From: Gnetum montanum
Lineage: Eukaryota > Streptophyta > Gnetopsida > Gnetales > Gnetaceae
Direction of reading: 5' to 3'
Assembly (NCBI GenBank): GCA_015680685.1
Contig: MNCI01009594.1
Location: 440,143 to 500,142, forward strand
DNA: 60,000 nt
Under the pieces are notes generated by a model that worked only from the letters and a program-made list of their open reading frames with translations, ran no database searches and was not told the origin of the DNA. This document shows positions 43,716 through 55,309 of this stretch, piece after piece. Positions within the stretch are counted from its first letter, which is position 1. Each line of letters begins with the position of its first letter. The translations under genes and the position numbers were made by a program.

Positions 43716-46007
43716 AAGCCAACAACCTTCTAGGGGATCCTAGGCTCTACACACCCCTTAATCCATGTTAAATTATGCACTAGGAACCTACCTAGCCTTT
43801 GCTGCAACATGTCACGCATTTTTTACTTTCATTTCAAGTGCACTAGTTTACATGTTTACATTCAACTTGCTTGCTTAGCTAATGCATTGTTTCACCTTTT
43901 TAATATATTTATTTTCTTTCTTTATGCATTCATCTACTCATATTATGCATGAAAAGAATCAAAACCATATAAAAATCATAAAAACTATAACTATAAAAAC
44001 ACATGACTTGAAAAGGCCTTAAACTAGTGCATGGCCTACCATGGCCTTAAACTAGCAATGTACGACCCACCATGGCCTTAAACTAGCAACACTATGCAAC
44101 ATGTGAGTAACCCACTGCCCACCATGGCCTTAAAATGGTACCTCATGGCTTGGAATGGTCAAAAACTATTACCATGGTTCAAAAATTTCTTTAACTACCG
44201 TGTGGCCTACCATAGCCTTAAATTGGCAATGCATGGCCCACCATGACCTCAAACTAGCACCTATGGCCTGCTACGATCTAAAATTGGCAACGTCTTTTCT
44301 TCCATCACTATGACCCACCATGACCTCAAAACTAGCAACACGTGGTACAAAAGGGCCCAAAACTACCACTGTGGTCTAGAACAACCTAAAGCTATCACTT
44401 TTTGCATTACTTTCCTTTCATTTTTGCATTAACTTTATTATGATAGGTGCCACTTGATGTTGTTTTTCTAGTTGATTTTTGTAGGATCTACTATGACTAT
44501 AAATTGGCATAGCATCAGTTTGTTCTGACTATAAACTAGCATAGATCATCCTTGGGCCACAATGCTAAAACTGGCACCCACAACATTTGTCCATCACAAT
44601 GCTTAAACTGGCATAGCTCGTCCTCAAGCCATGACACTAAAATTGGCATCCACAACATTCATCTACCATGACACTTAAACTAGCATAGCTTATCCTTGGG
44701 TTATGACATTAAATTCGCATAATGGTTTATCTGCCATGACATTAAACTAGCACACAACAATTTTCTAAGATGATAAACTAGCATACCATGGTCTGTAAGA
44801 CCTTAAACTAGGTTCATGGTCTACCAAGACCTTAAATTGTGTTCATGGTCTATTAGGACCTTAAACTGCCATTTTGTTAATCTTCTAGAACACTTGCCAA
44901 TAGCACAACCTTTGGAGCACTCGTAGCATCATCACCCTTGGCACTTTTACTAGCTTCCTAAGCACTTAAAACTAGTTTAGCCTTTGACACATTTCCAACA
45001 TCTTTGCATCTAGCATTTTATTTTCACTTCATGTTTGTGGCTTTCTTGTCTTCTTAGAGTTGTGTTTATATGATGAAGCCTAAGAGGCAATCATGCAAAG
45101 GTGCATCTCATCATAGCAGTAAGTCATCACATCACTCTAATATGCATGATTATGCTAGTTAAGCCTCTTAAGACTACACATCCCCCTCATCCCATTATAG
45201 CCTACACACATCCATCCTCACATTCCAATAGCCTCTTACATTTCCCACATTTTCCGACATTGCACATCCCTCTGATGCATATGTGCTATGACTATATGGC
45301 ATTCTCTTCACATCAACCATGGAACCCATGATAGACATAATGCAACTCATCCTGGAAGGAGTATCTATTGGCTAGTCAAAGTTCAAGTAGATGTAACACA
45401 ACTCATCCTGAGGAGGAAACCCCTATCCTATATATGTGACATAGTTACATCAAAGTAAAGCCCATTTGATGGCATGTAGTCCACTCGATGGTCAACACCT
45501 TGCAGCTAACATCTAGCAATGTGTAGAACCAAACGTAGGTTTGCCTATAGCAAAAAGAAAAAAAGAAAAATCAAGAAAAAAGAAAAAATTAAAACAAAAT
45601 AATAAAAAGAAGAGAATGGAGAAAATCACATTCCCAAGCCAGTTGACAATGCTACAATTTCACAACTAGCCCAGCCTTGAATCCACCTTGACCCTATCAT
45701 AAGCATTCTAACAAGAGATCAACATTTTAGGGGTATGCCAACATAATGCCATGGTCACCATCAACTATGCTAACTTAGGATCTTGCATCATGATACATTA
45801 TTTGCATTTCATCTCTCCTATTTGCATTTCAAATCCCTAGCACATTACCTATATGCTTTTCCTTCAGCATACCCCTTTCCATAGCACTCTTGAGCATGGA
45901 AAAATGTCACCTGATTAGGTACTGACGAGTGATGATGGTGCCATATCTGCTATGGTGTTTTTCAATCTTTGTTGATATCTCTTGGGCCAGTCCTCTAAAT
46001 GTCAACA
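43716..46007 (+). other. 3' noncoding block of element D, RT/INT absent
   Basis: Same layout as 6511-8571 of C: T-rich start, dense CCTTAAACTAGC and CACTAAACTGGCA minisatellites (43990-44400, 44490-44880), the GATAGGTGCCACTTGATGTT segment (44443), the GATGAAGCC segment (45072), and an A-rich purine block (45546-45622). No RT, RNase H or integrase motif. Confidence 0.7.
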
Positions 46008-46019
46008 AAGAGGGACCAA
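46008..46019 (+). other. Polypurine tract of element D
   Basis: AAGAGGGACCAA directly before the 3' LTR; one substitution in the AAGAGGGGCC core seen in A and C. Confidence 0.8.
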
Positions 46020-47753
46020 TGAAACACCATAAAATTTCAAGCCACAGCTTCTCGATCGCAAATTTGGCCAAGTGTTAGAATGCTGGAACTTTTTCCAAAT
46101 TTTTCTAAGTGTTGAGACTATGCTCTGCACTACTAGGACTATACTCTATAGTGTAGTTAGTGTAGTCAACACACAACTACTACTTTTGCAATATTTTTTC
46201 AAAGTGTCAAAATGATGACACCTGCTATATATTTTTCTAACTGTTGAGACTACAGCCTTCACTATTAGGACTATGCTCTAGAGCATAGTCAGCACTAAAG
46301 CACAATTCTTGCAAAAAATTTTCTAACAGTTGGGATTATGCTCTAGAGCATGATCAACATAGTCTGCTTGGAAGCTAGATTTTGAAAAATTTTCTCAAGG
46401 TTTTGTGTTTATGCTCACCCTCAATCAGGAGCATAGTCAACCTTCACAGGAGCATAGTAAAAACTTAGCTACAATTTGCTAGTCCTCGACTAGATTTTTC
46501 CTAAGGTTGGGACTACACTCTCATCTAGTCTAGAGCCTAGTTAAGTGTAGATAATAAGAACAACCTCCCAAAGGCTCCCAAATCATAGCATTAACATTTT
46601 CATTAGTTATAGCACCTCTCCAGCAATAGCATTTGTCATTTTCTCATCTCCCTCTCCCCAAAAATTGTAACTATGATCTAGAGTGTTTTCCCAAAGCATA
46701 GTCTCCAAAAGTTGCATTGTTTGGCATTTTTAGGTACATTGTGACCTTCTCCATGTAGCTAGGTAGCATAGTCACAATCTCTCAGCTTCGTACACTCCAT
46801 CAAAGTAATGACACCACTCAACACTATCTACAACACGACAAAGCATAGTTGGAGTGAGCATAGTCCCAACTATCCCAGAGCGTAGTCGCACCTACCACTA
46901 GTACCACATGGTGCTTGATCTACATTTTGGGCTAATCCTAGTCCAATAAATACCCCTACGTCCTAATGTTTTGTAGGTTGGTTAGCATTTTTCAAACATG
47001 GTTGGCATTTTCATTTTCCATTAACATTTTGTCATTTTGGCACTTACCTTCTTATGCAAACAAGACCTAGATGCACTAGTAGAGAGGCACCATTGCATAC
47101 CATCCAATACATCATAGACCACCTTAGCCTATAGGACACCACGATTGCCAACCTGGTAGGCCCAAACATTGTGGTGAGCATCAGACTCCATGGCCCAACA
47201 TCACCAAGTCTGTGACTATGCTCTCCACTGTACTTGTGGTACACCATGTACCTTCTAAACCCCTTTTGAAGTTAACTATGCTCTCATTTGAGGTGGTGTT
47301 CCATTTCTCTCTCCTACATCTTTCTTGCATTTCCTAGCATTTTTCTTGCATTTTTAGCATTTTTAACACATTATCACATTGTATCTATGCTTAGGAAATA
47401 GTATCCATAGGTTGGCACCCTAATTTTGATCAAAACCCTTGACTACACTCACCCCCATTTCCTGACTACACTCACCCCCATTTCCTGACTACACTCTACA
47501 CCTAGCACCGAAACACCGCTAAAATACTTAGCACTATTTTTCACTGTTCACATTGGCATTTTGGCTAACCAAACCACCTCCTAGTTGCACCAAACACCTT
47601 AGCTACAACTGGCAAAGTCCCTATTTGATCAACAAGACCATCCAAGGTGCTCCGCCTCCATTTCTAGCAAGGCCCTCATGCATAGATGGGGTTAAAGCTG
47701 TGTGTCCATTAACCCCTTGGTGATTCCAGCCACTAGTGTTTTCAGTCATTATA
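46020..47753 (+). repeat. 3' LTR of element D
   Basis: 1734 bp, starting TGAAACACCATAAAATTT and ending CAGTCATTATA (CA mutated to TA). It has the TTTTTCTAAGTGTT motif, a perfect 22-bp palindrome at 46269-46290 and a TATA-like box at 46945-46954. The first five bases after it, agaat (47754-47758), should be the target duplication; the other copy is outside the window. Confidence 0.82.
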
Positions 47754-49197
47754 AGAATCTTTGAAATTTCATAGATTTTAGGTGAGGTCCATGATCATTT
47801 GGATGGTTTAATCCAAATCTTGAACCCTCCTCATTATTTGTGGCATTTTTGTAGATGGCTATGGAAGGAGTTGGAAGGATTGGAGCTTTGCAACAGGTAA
47901 TGGCAAGGATGGGAGAGGCTAGGTGATTTTTGTTATGAGGGTACTAAATAATGAAAAGGAATTTAGGGTTGTAATTTGAGGAATAAAATGAGGAAATGGA
48001 GTATGAGAGCCTTGGGTAAATTGGGGTCCCACTAAGGGGCTCACTTGGATGGAGAAAGGATAAGCCATGGGGAACACCATGGGTGATGGCCACGTAGAGC
48101 AAGGTTATCTTGCAAAGGACATGGAAGAGAAAAGTGAGGCTCATTGAGGTATAAGTTATGCCTAGTGAATAGTGAAGATGGAGATTATGCCCAACATGGA
48201 AGAGTAGGCATGAGGAGAAGAGGGTTTGAAAACATGCCCCACAAAAGATGTAGGAGAGACTGAACTAGGTGCAATGGCTTCTGACGTTGATTATTGCAAA
48301 AGGCTTTCAATGAAATTTTTAGGTCCTAGTTTAGCCTCAAAATCATCATACTCCTCATAATGAATTTTTGAGTTAACCTCCTCACTCAAATCATACATAT
48401 CTATTAGTTGCATAAGTGTATGCATGTGGATTTCAATTAGTTTTATTTTGTCATAGTGGAAGGGAATGTACGCCTTTGCATTTCTATTAATTAACTCAAA
48501 TTCATGCTTGAATTTAGACTCTACATGTGGGATGATAAAGCATGATTAGATTTTGGCACATATAAAATTATAGTATTTTTCATTTATTATAGCAAAGTAT
48601 AGGCTTTGGCCCCTATGCCTAAGTGATTATCTATGCTTAACAATAACTGGGTCTTTCATATCATACATGCAAACTGCAGTTTGGCTAGAAGCCATGTTGG
48701 TTATCCTAAGTGGTAACATAGTTTATTTCCAAATAGAAATTAACTAGATTTTTTAATTTGGTGAAAGTCTTAGCATCAATGAAAGCTACAACATTAATGA
48801 AAGTTTTAGTGTCAATCAGAGTTGTAGCATCAATGAGAATTTGTAATTTCCTAAGTTCCCTGATGCTAGGAAATTAAGAAGGAGTTCTAGGGCCTACACT
48901 ATAACAACAACTATAAAATTAAAATTATTTTTATTTATTTTTCTCTTGCATACAATGGAGAGAATGCTACACGCTACAATAACAATAATAAAAATTAGGT
49001 TTTCAAGGAGAAAGGACCATGCTACAAACTACACTGTAACCAATGATAGAAAAAGGGTGGTTTCAGCCATAAACTAGTTACAACATAGATGATGAAATAG
49101 GTAAAATCAGAAATAATTTTTCATTAAATTATTGAAATATGTTATTGGTAGAAATAGGCAAACACTACAATACTTTTAGATGAATAAGTTAGGTGAA
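47754..49197 (-). other. Leader of element E
   Basis: AT-rich, no gag motif found. A 66-codon minus-strand frame at 48144-47944 has no recognised motif and no start context support. ATGAAAGTTTTAGTGTCAAT-like short repeats lie at 48770-48840. Confidence 0.4.
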
Positions 49198-49216
49198 GGC
49201 CCTCCTTCTAGTTCTA
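49198..49216 (-). other. Primer binding site of element E
   Basis: Minus strand TAGAACTAGAAGGAGGGCC, 5 bases from the LTR end. It differs from B's PBS at two positions and from C's at a few. Confidence 0.62.
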
Positions 49217-49221
49217 GAAAT

Positions 49222-50094
49222 TGTAGTGATGGAAAAATTTGATGCTAAAGGGCTGAAGATCCTTATCAAAAAAATTTAACCCATAGACTCAGGATCCTTG
49301 AAAATGATCTGTGAACATCTCAAATGGTCCAATAAATCACTTGAGAACTTGAATTTTTGTTACTAAGTATTAACAAAATGTAAATGTGCAGGAAAATATT
49401 CATTAAACAAAATTGAAACTAAAACACAATTACAAGACATATAGAAGAAATTGTTATAAAACATTGTTAAAAATTTGTAATTAAATGTTTTAAAATTACT
49501 TAACAAATGGATTCCAAAAATAAAAATTTGGGCCTTTACAACCTACAATTACAATAATGAGCTTGGATTCTGACATGCGAGACAAGATGTGTTTTGTAGT
49601 CATCTCTCATAGATTTAGCATTACTTAGTATGGCTACAAATTGGTTCTCAATGTCTCTAGTGATCTATGCTATGAAACGATGATGGTGATCATTGTGAAC
49701 TATTGGCTATCTACACTACTCAAAGGTCTCATGTTCAGTGTAAGTGTAAAATGCCAAAAGCTCTTATGATAAAGTAGATTATTGTTTAAATATGTCTTTG
49801 GTCACTATCTTATGTTCAATTAATTTTGTAATGATTGCTGATAGATTTTTAACACCTTTTGTTATACATGAAACATCTATATGTAACATCTAAATAATTT
49901 CATCTAAGTCTTTGCTCTTTGATGCTACCTTTGTATGCCACCCAATGTCAATCTTAGCATCAGCATTGGTACTATGAAGCCATGATGCTAGTATCTTTGT
50001 AAAACTAAGGAAATTGTATCTGCCTTTATTTTTCCATCAAATTAAAACGAATTTTTTCCATAAATTACAATATGAATTTATTTGGGATGTTTCA
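49222..50094 (-). repeat. 5' LTR of element E
   Basis: 873 bp with TG...CA ends on the minus strand (TGAAACATCCCAAATAAATT ... CCATCACTACA). The start is nearly the same as that of B's LTR (TGAAACATCCCAAAATTT). There is no second copy in the window, so the boundaries rest on termini and PBS only. Confidence 0.6.
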
Positions 50095-51489
50095 CAAAGT
50101 TTGAATCATTTTGTAGAGGCTATTCAAATTAATCAAGTTTACCTCTCAGAAAAATTTCCATAATGGATGAAAGATATTAAAAGACATAAATGAAAGCTTT
50201 TTATATTTTTAAAAATTGATTTTTTAAAGAAGAATGCTAAAAGATGAGCTTGATTTGTAAAGATTAAGGAATATTGCACTAAACTTTTAAAGGTAAATTT
50301 GTTTTCATCTAGATAAAAAGTGAAAAAGCTATTCATGTTCTTTCCATTCTCCATGTCAACTTAAGTAGACCTACTTTTAAGAGAAACAAGACCAAGTAGC
50401 ACTAAAAAAATTCTTCATCTAGAGGGAAGATTTGTATCTAGATGAAAAAATATATTCTTTTATATTTACAAAATACATAAGCTTGAACTAAGTGTTTAAA
50501 TGATGGACCCATCCTATTGTGAATGCTTAAGACAAAAAGGAAAGCTTTTAAAATACAAAAGAAAAAGTCATTCCAATAGAAAGACATCATCTAGATGAAA
50601 ATTATAAGATGGATCTTTACCAGACACACATGTTGAAGTTGACTAAGTTTGGAATCCATCTAGATGAAATAAGAAGTAGCTTTTTTCTCATCTTTTACAT
50701 CACCTATTGGAATAGATAAATGAAAAAGTTCAATTTGAATATTTCATCTACCACATTAGCATCTACCATGATACCCTTCTAGTAGAGCCTATTCATAAAG
50801 TGAGCAAGTATGTCCCACATTAGCATATACCATGTTAGTGTATGCCACATTAACTCCTAACAGTTAACTTGTAGAACTAGTTCGTAAAGCCAACATTTAG
50901 CTCTACAAGAAAGCTCCCTTTTTGGCTCTTACATGTTTTTTCAAAAGAACATTTGTAGAGTTAAAAAGTGGGTTTAAAAATTATCTTTGTCATGTTAGCA
51001 CCATGCCATGCCATAGCTATTCTACAAAAACTCATAGAGGAAGCTCATAGAGTTAAAAAATGGCTCTACAAAGAAGCTCTACCATGATAACCAAGCTTGT
51101 TGCACCCTACTGTATCAACTAGTAAAGTTTAAAAATGACTCTATGAAGAAGCTCTACAATGTTAGCCAAGCTCATTATTCCCTATGACATCAGCTCATAG
51201 AGTAAAAAATTATCCTACAAAGAAGCTCTACCACATCAACCAAGCTAGTTGTGCCCTACCACATTAGCTCAAAGAGTTAAAAATGGCTCTATGAATAAGC
51301 TCTACAAGACACGTCAACATTCTACAATCTCATTGATTATAAAGAGTAGGTTCATAGAACCAAAAAGTAGCTCTACAAAATGGTTCTATGAAACACATCA
51401 ACTCTAAAAATCTACCTTTCCAAATTAGTAGAGCTCAACATGCTTTACCACGTTAGCATCCGACATGTTAGCAAATAGATGAAGCTCAT
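50095..51489. other. Unassigned AT-rich DNA between elements E and F
   Basis: No ORF with recognisable content. It contains a repeated CATCTAGATGAAA motif (50436-50665) and diverged tandem units of roughly 90-100 bp from about 50930 to 51430 (GCTCTACAAAGAAGCTCTACC cores with GTTAAAAAATGG). It may be older repeat DNA in which both neighbours landed. Confidence 0.5.
50930..51430. repeat. Diverged tandem repeat of about 90-100 bp
   Basis: Four to five units, each with GAGTTAAAAATGGCTCTA, AAGAAGCTCTACC and CCAAGCTNGTT in that order. Unit length varies. A single family by eye. Confidence 0.65.
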
Positions 51490-52398
51490 TGATAAATCAT
51501 GTTTTTCAATGCTATGATATTAGGGTGGCGATGATATCAAGTACATGATATTGGGTATGCAATATTGTGGTCCAAGACGCAATATTGTACATTTGATATC
51601 GCAAGGTTACTCCCAGGTCTATAAATATAGTGCCCAAGTGCATAATTGGAAGTAAGTTTTTACCAATCAAGTAGTAAAACTCTTGTAGTTTGTCCATTTG
51701 AAAGTTACAATATTTTTCAAGTGCCCACAACAGGAGGTCTAAGTGTGAAAGAATCTTTATTCAAGAATTGATGTACCTAAGCACACCATTATGTTGGCAA
51801 TAAAGAAAAATTCTTTGATCCATTACTTGCAGCACTTGAGACTTTCTTTCTTATGCATTTACATATTATTATTTCATGAAATTTCCATTAATGTTATTTA
51901 TGTAGTAAATAATTTTGATCAATCAAGAAAATCATTAAATTACATGAGTAAAACCCCTTCAAGCATACGTATAACACTTGGTAGCTTAGAAATGACTAGT
52001 GTTTGATAGCCTAGAAGTGTTTACACAAAGTTCAGGATGTGTTCGAGAAGAGGGAATGGTTACTTGTGTTATGCTAGATTAGACTATAGTTTACTTAGCA
52101 ATTAATCACTCTTAGATTAGACTATATTTTTCTTAGCAATTAATCACTCTTACTTTTATTTTTTTTGTAGGTAACTAATTCCATAGAAACACAAAATAAT
52201 AAAAAACTTATGCCTCAATCACACTTAACCATACAATTACATTCCACAAGTGGGATTGGGAAGACAACGAATGAACAACACACACACACTATGTAGAAAA
52301 AGTGTACTTAGTAATTATAGTTTGTGGAATTCGACCGAATTGCATGTGAATGATTGTGATTCGTATGGTTGGACATAGGGGTACCTTATCGCTCATCA
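51490..52398 (+). repeat. 5' LTR of element F
   Basis: 909 bp, TGATAAATCATG ... CGCTCATCA. It pairs with 58980-59866; a hand count over about 170 bases at the start gives about 25 differences, mostly transitions. GATATC-type inverted repeats occupy 51510-51605. TATA box at 51620. Confidence 0.9.
51620..51628 (+). promoter_or_regulatory. TATA box of element F 5' LTR
   Basis: TATAAATAT, kept unchanged at 59110-59118 in the right LTR. Confidence 0.75.
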
Positions 52399-52399
52399 T

Positions 52400-52416
52400 T
52401 GGAACCACTGTCGAGG
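52400..52416 (+). other. Primer binding site of element F
   Basis: TGGAACCACTGTCGAGG, one base after the LTR. With its copy at 59868-59884 (TGGCACCACTGTTAGGG) it fits the tRNA-Asp-type site TGGCGCCGTTGCCGGGG of Athila elements, nearly all differences being transitions. Confidence 0.72.
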
Positions 52417-54480
52417 ATTGTAGTTCTTCATGCACTATCTAAATCTAGTGAAACTTAGTAATGTCATTGTTCGAATCCTCAGAGTCAAATCCCCTATGGG
52501 AACAAAAATTATTATCATTAATTTAAATCTCAACTACACACTATTTATTAACACAAAATATCTTCTTCTCATAGGATCCCATCTCCACCTAAGGTAGTTT
52601 AGGTGCCTCAACAATACTAGGTGGTATATGCTCATCTTAATGAGTATGTACCAAACTTTACCTTCATCTTACATCAAGATGAACTAATGCAGTGGTGTGA
52701 TGTGGAAGGCAACATTGTGTTGCCACCTCATTGATCTATTCCAACAATGCTCCAACTAATGCTCACATGGCATGGGCTTCAACATCTCCATGGAGAGTAT
52801 GAGATGTGAGATCTCGACTCAAGGGATTATCATCCCACTAAAGCAAAAAAATTAAGGGATCGGTAGCTAGAGAACCAACACGAGCTTGTGAAGGGAAAGC
52901 GGTCAAATATCTTTCCATCTCTTCTTTTCCCAATTGATAAAGATGATCACTTTTTTAGTGATTCTTCTCTCCTTAACATTTTTCAAGGAGCCCTCAACTA
53001 GAATGTACAATCCACAATCCATAATCTAGGTTTTGGTCAAAATGGATCCAAAGATAAAAATGGATCTAGAGAAGCAAGTCAAGAAAAGGGGAACAAAGGA
53101 GATCATGATTGCAATTGTGGTCACAAGCATCAAATGAAGGGTGATAGCCATTTGTGTGAAGCAAGTTCCCCTTCTTCATCCCCTTCATCGTTATTGTCTT
53201 CTTCTTTATTTGATTCAGATCATAACCATAGAAAAAATAACCATGATGGAGGTGACTGATGAGGCCAAAATAGCAAAAGGAACTATCAAGACAATTGAGA
53301 CCAAAGACAAGGGTAATCCAAAGAGGCACATCCTCAAAAAAAGAAGGGCCAGTAGGGAACATCGTAGGTGCCACCATCATGGCCTTGATGAAACTCTACT
53401 TGTTGCTCAGGGCATGGTGAATATTGCAGAGGTTATGAGGATACCAACAAGGCATGTGAAAGATAGTAGAATAATGAGGCTAGATATGAACAATATCCCT
53501 TGGATTGAGGGAGGATATGATGCTGATCCATAAAATCATCTTCAGGCATTTCAAGATGCATGTGCCTTACAAAATATTGAAAATGACTAGCAGAAGTTGA
53601 AATTATTTCCAAGGACACTTATAAAGGAACCAGAAAATTAGTATCAATCCTTGGAACTAGAATCAATCAGGTGGTGGAGTACGATGTTAGAGTTATTCAA
53701 TGATAGATATTAAACATATTCCTAAGTATCCAATCTAAGGAAACATATTCAAGGGTGGAAACAAGGGAATCATGAGCCCTTGGATGCTACTATTGGCCGA
53801 TACTACTCTCTATTACATAGGTGTCCTAGCCATGGATACTCTCAACTTGATTTGCTACGCCATATCATAGATGGGTTGTAGTTTGAAACCAAGAAAACCC
53901 TTGGTGTCTATGCCCAAGAGAGATTGATAGAGTTAAGCATCCATCATATTCAAAAATTAATTGAGCAGGTAGCCAAGGAGCAAGGAGAACTAAGAAAATT
54001 TGAAAGTGTAGAAGAATACAATAGGGACCCTGCTATTGGCAAAAAAGCAGGTTCAATCTGGTGACAGTGAGGAGGAATTCACCAGAGATGACGTGGTTAA
54101 GTAAAAAACCATGCCATTCTAGAAATTGCAATTAGAAGTCATAGCAAAGGTTGATCAGTTATGAGACTCCAAGGACAATAGGTTTCAAGTTGTTTTAAAA
54201 ATTGCTAAAGAGTCTAAGGAGCAAAGTACTGAGCAAGAGTGATGAAGATGTAAGGAAGCTGAATGCACCATATCTACTATCCTCATGCACCTCCTATTCC
54301 TGTAGCCACTCCTCCACCTCTTTCACAACTACCACTTGCACCATCCATGCAAGGCGAATTTCCTACACAACCATAGGAAAGGAATGCTACAAGGGCAGTT
54401 AATCTACAATCAATTAACCCATCAAGCAGGTTGAAACCATGAACAAAGAAAAGACCCTCTTTTCAACCTTGCAATCCACC
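52417..54480 (+). pseudogene. gag: Leader and gag of element F
   Basis: After about 150 bp of leader, coding-like sequence begins near 52570 (PNFTFILHQDELMQWCDVEG). A His/Lys/Ser-rich segment follows (53080-53360). The capsid-like region is at about 53530-54030: NHLQAFQDACALQNI, QKLKLFPRTLI, ELFNDRY, DATIGRYYSLLHRCPSHGYS, LLRHIIDGL. The pattern F..C..HGY...L...F..GL is that of Athila-type gag. Stops and frameshifts throughout. A Pro-rich, low-complexity stretch (54270-54480) links to protease. Confidence 0.68.
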
Positions 54481-54487
54481 AAAGCCC

Positions 54488-55083
54488 TTGGACACATTTG
54501 TGGTTAGTAACCCTACTCCTCTAAATTCCTCTATTTTCTCTCTATCTGAGTCCCCTTCAAACCAAAATCCTTCTCAAATCCATACTATAATGCTAACACA
54601 TGGTGTATCTAATTGGATTCAAGCTGGTAATCTACTTAGAAAATTAGTTGATCCTAGAAGTCCCCTAGCTTACTTGCAAATTGTTGCAAATGAGCCTTGT
54701 AAAGCTCTTCTTGACTCTAGTTCCTATGTTAATTTAATCTCACATGAGATGTACACAATATGAAACCTTACTCCTTTGAAAAAGAGCAACATTTGGCTGG
54801 AACTAGTGGACCAATCCATCACTATTCCATTAGGGCTAGTTGAGGACATCATCACCACCATTTTTGGATGGTCATATCCCACTGATTTCCTAGTAATCAA
54901 AGTGGAGAACTGCAAGGGGGACTTTCCAATTATTATGGGAAGGACATGGCTAACTATTGTTGATGCCCAAATGGTCATTAGAGATCTTTCCTTGGATATA
55001 TTGAAAGAAAATAAATTTGGAAAGATTGAGAAGAAGAGAGTTCCATGTATCATGTATAGCAATTTAGGGTTCCATTATGTGTA
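54488..55083 (+). pseudogene. pro: Aspartic protease of element F
   Basis: Two open frames separated by one stop (54764) in the same frame. ALLDSSSYVNLISHEMYTI is the active-site region, reading D-S-S where D-[TSL]-G/A is usual; then ITIPLGLVEDIITTIFGWSYPTDFLVIKVE and PIIMGRTWLTIVDAQMVI, the second strand and the I[IL]GRxFL-type segment. The sequence context (PLGLVEDI before the flap) is that of Athila proteases. One of the least decayed genes of F. Confidence 0.8.
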
Positions 55084-55309
55084 GAAGTTATGGTCAGTAA
55101 AGCAAACATCTATCTCTACATGCAAGAGGTATGGACCAGAAGTTGATATCTAGAGAAGTCTGTACATAGTAGCCACAAAACAATAAGGCACCCAGTGGCT
55201 GACAGCTAATCCTAGTAGTAGTACAATATGCATGGAACCTACTGAGGGCCTAATGTATGAATATGTTACAAGTATGGATGAATCTGAGCAAGTTCATCAC
55301 CAACTCTTC

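Larger units (their letters stand above)
1..47753 (+). mobile_element. Element D: Tat-like gag-pro LTR retrotransposon, split by element C
   Basis: Visible pieces are 1-986 (leader and 5' part of gag) and 41020-47753 (rest of gag, protease, 3' noncoding block, PPT, 3' LTR). The two pieces join when aligned to element C's own gag: C 3897-3925 reads across the D break at 986/41020. The 5' LTR and PBS lie left of the window. The flanks of the C insertion are tagcc (982-986) and caacc (41020-41024), a decayed 5-bp target duplication matching at three of five bases. No RT, RNase H or integrase is seen between protease and 3' LTR. The orientation and join are well supported; the duplication is weak. 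Confidence 0.8.
47754..50094 (-). mobile_element. Element E: 5' end of a minus-strand Tat-like element, cut by element D
   Basis: Minus strand: 5' LTR 50094-49222, spacer, PBS 49216-49198, leader 49197-47754. The rest would lie left of element D, outside the window. Identification rests on the LTR terminal pair (TGAAACATCCCAAAT...ACTACA) and a PBS shared with B and C; the LTR body is not alignable to B's by eye. That D is inserted in E, and not merely adjacent, is inferred from the missing rest of E. Confidence 0.6.

Noticed and set aside
47944-48144. 66-codon minus-strand frame as a host gene exon
   Set aside because: No motif, no flanking exons, and the place fits the leader of element E.
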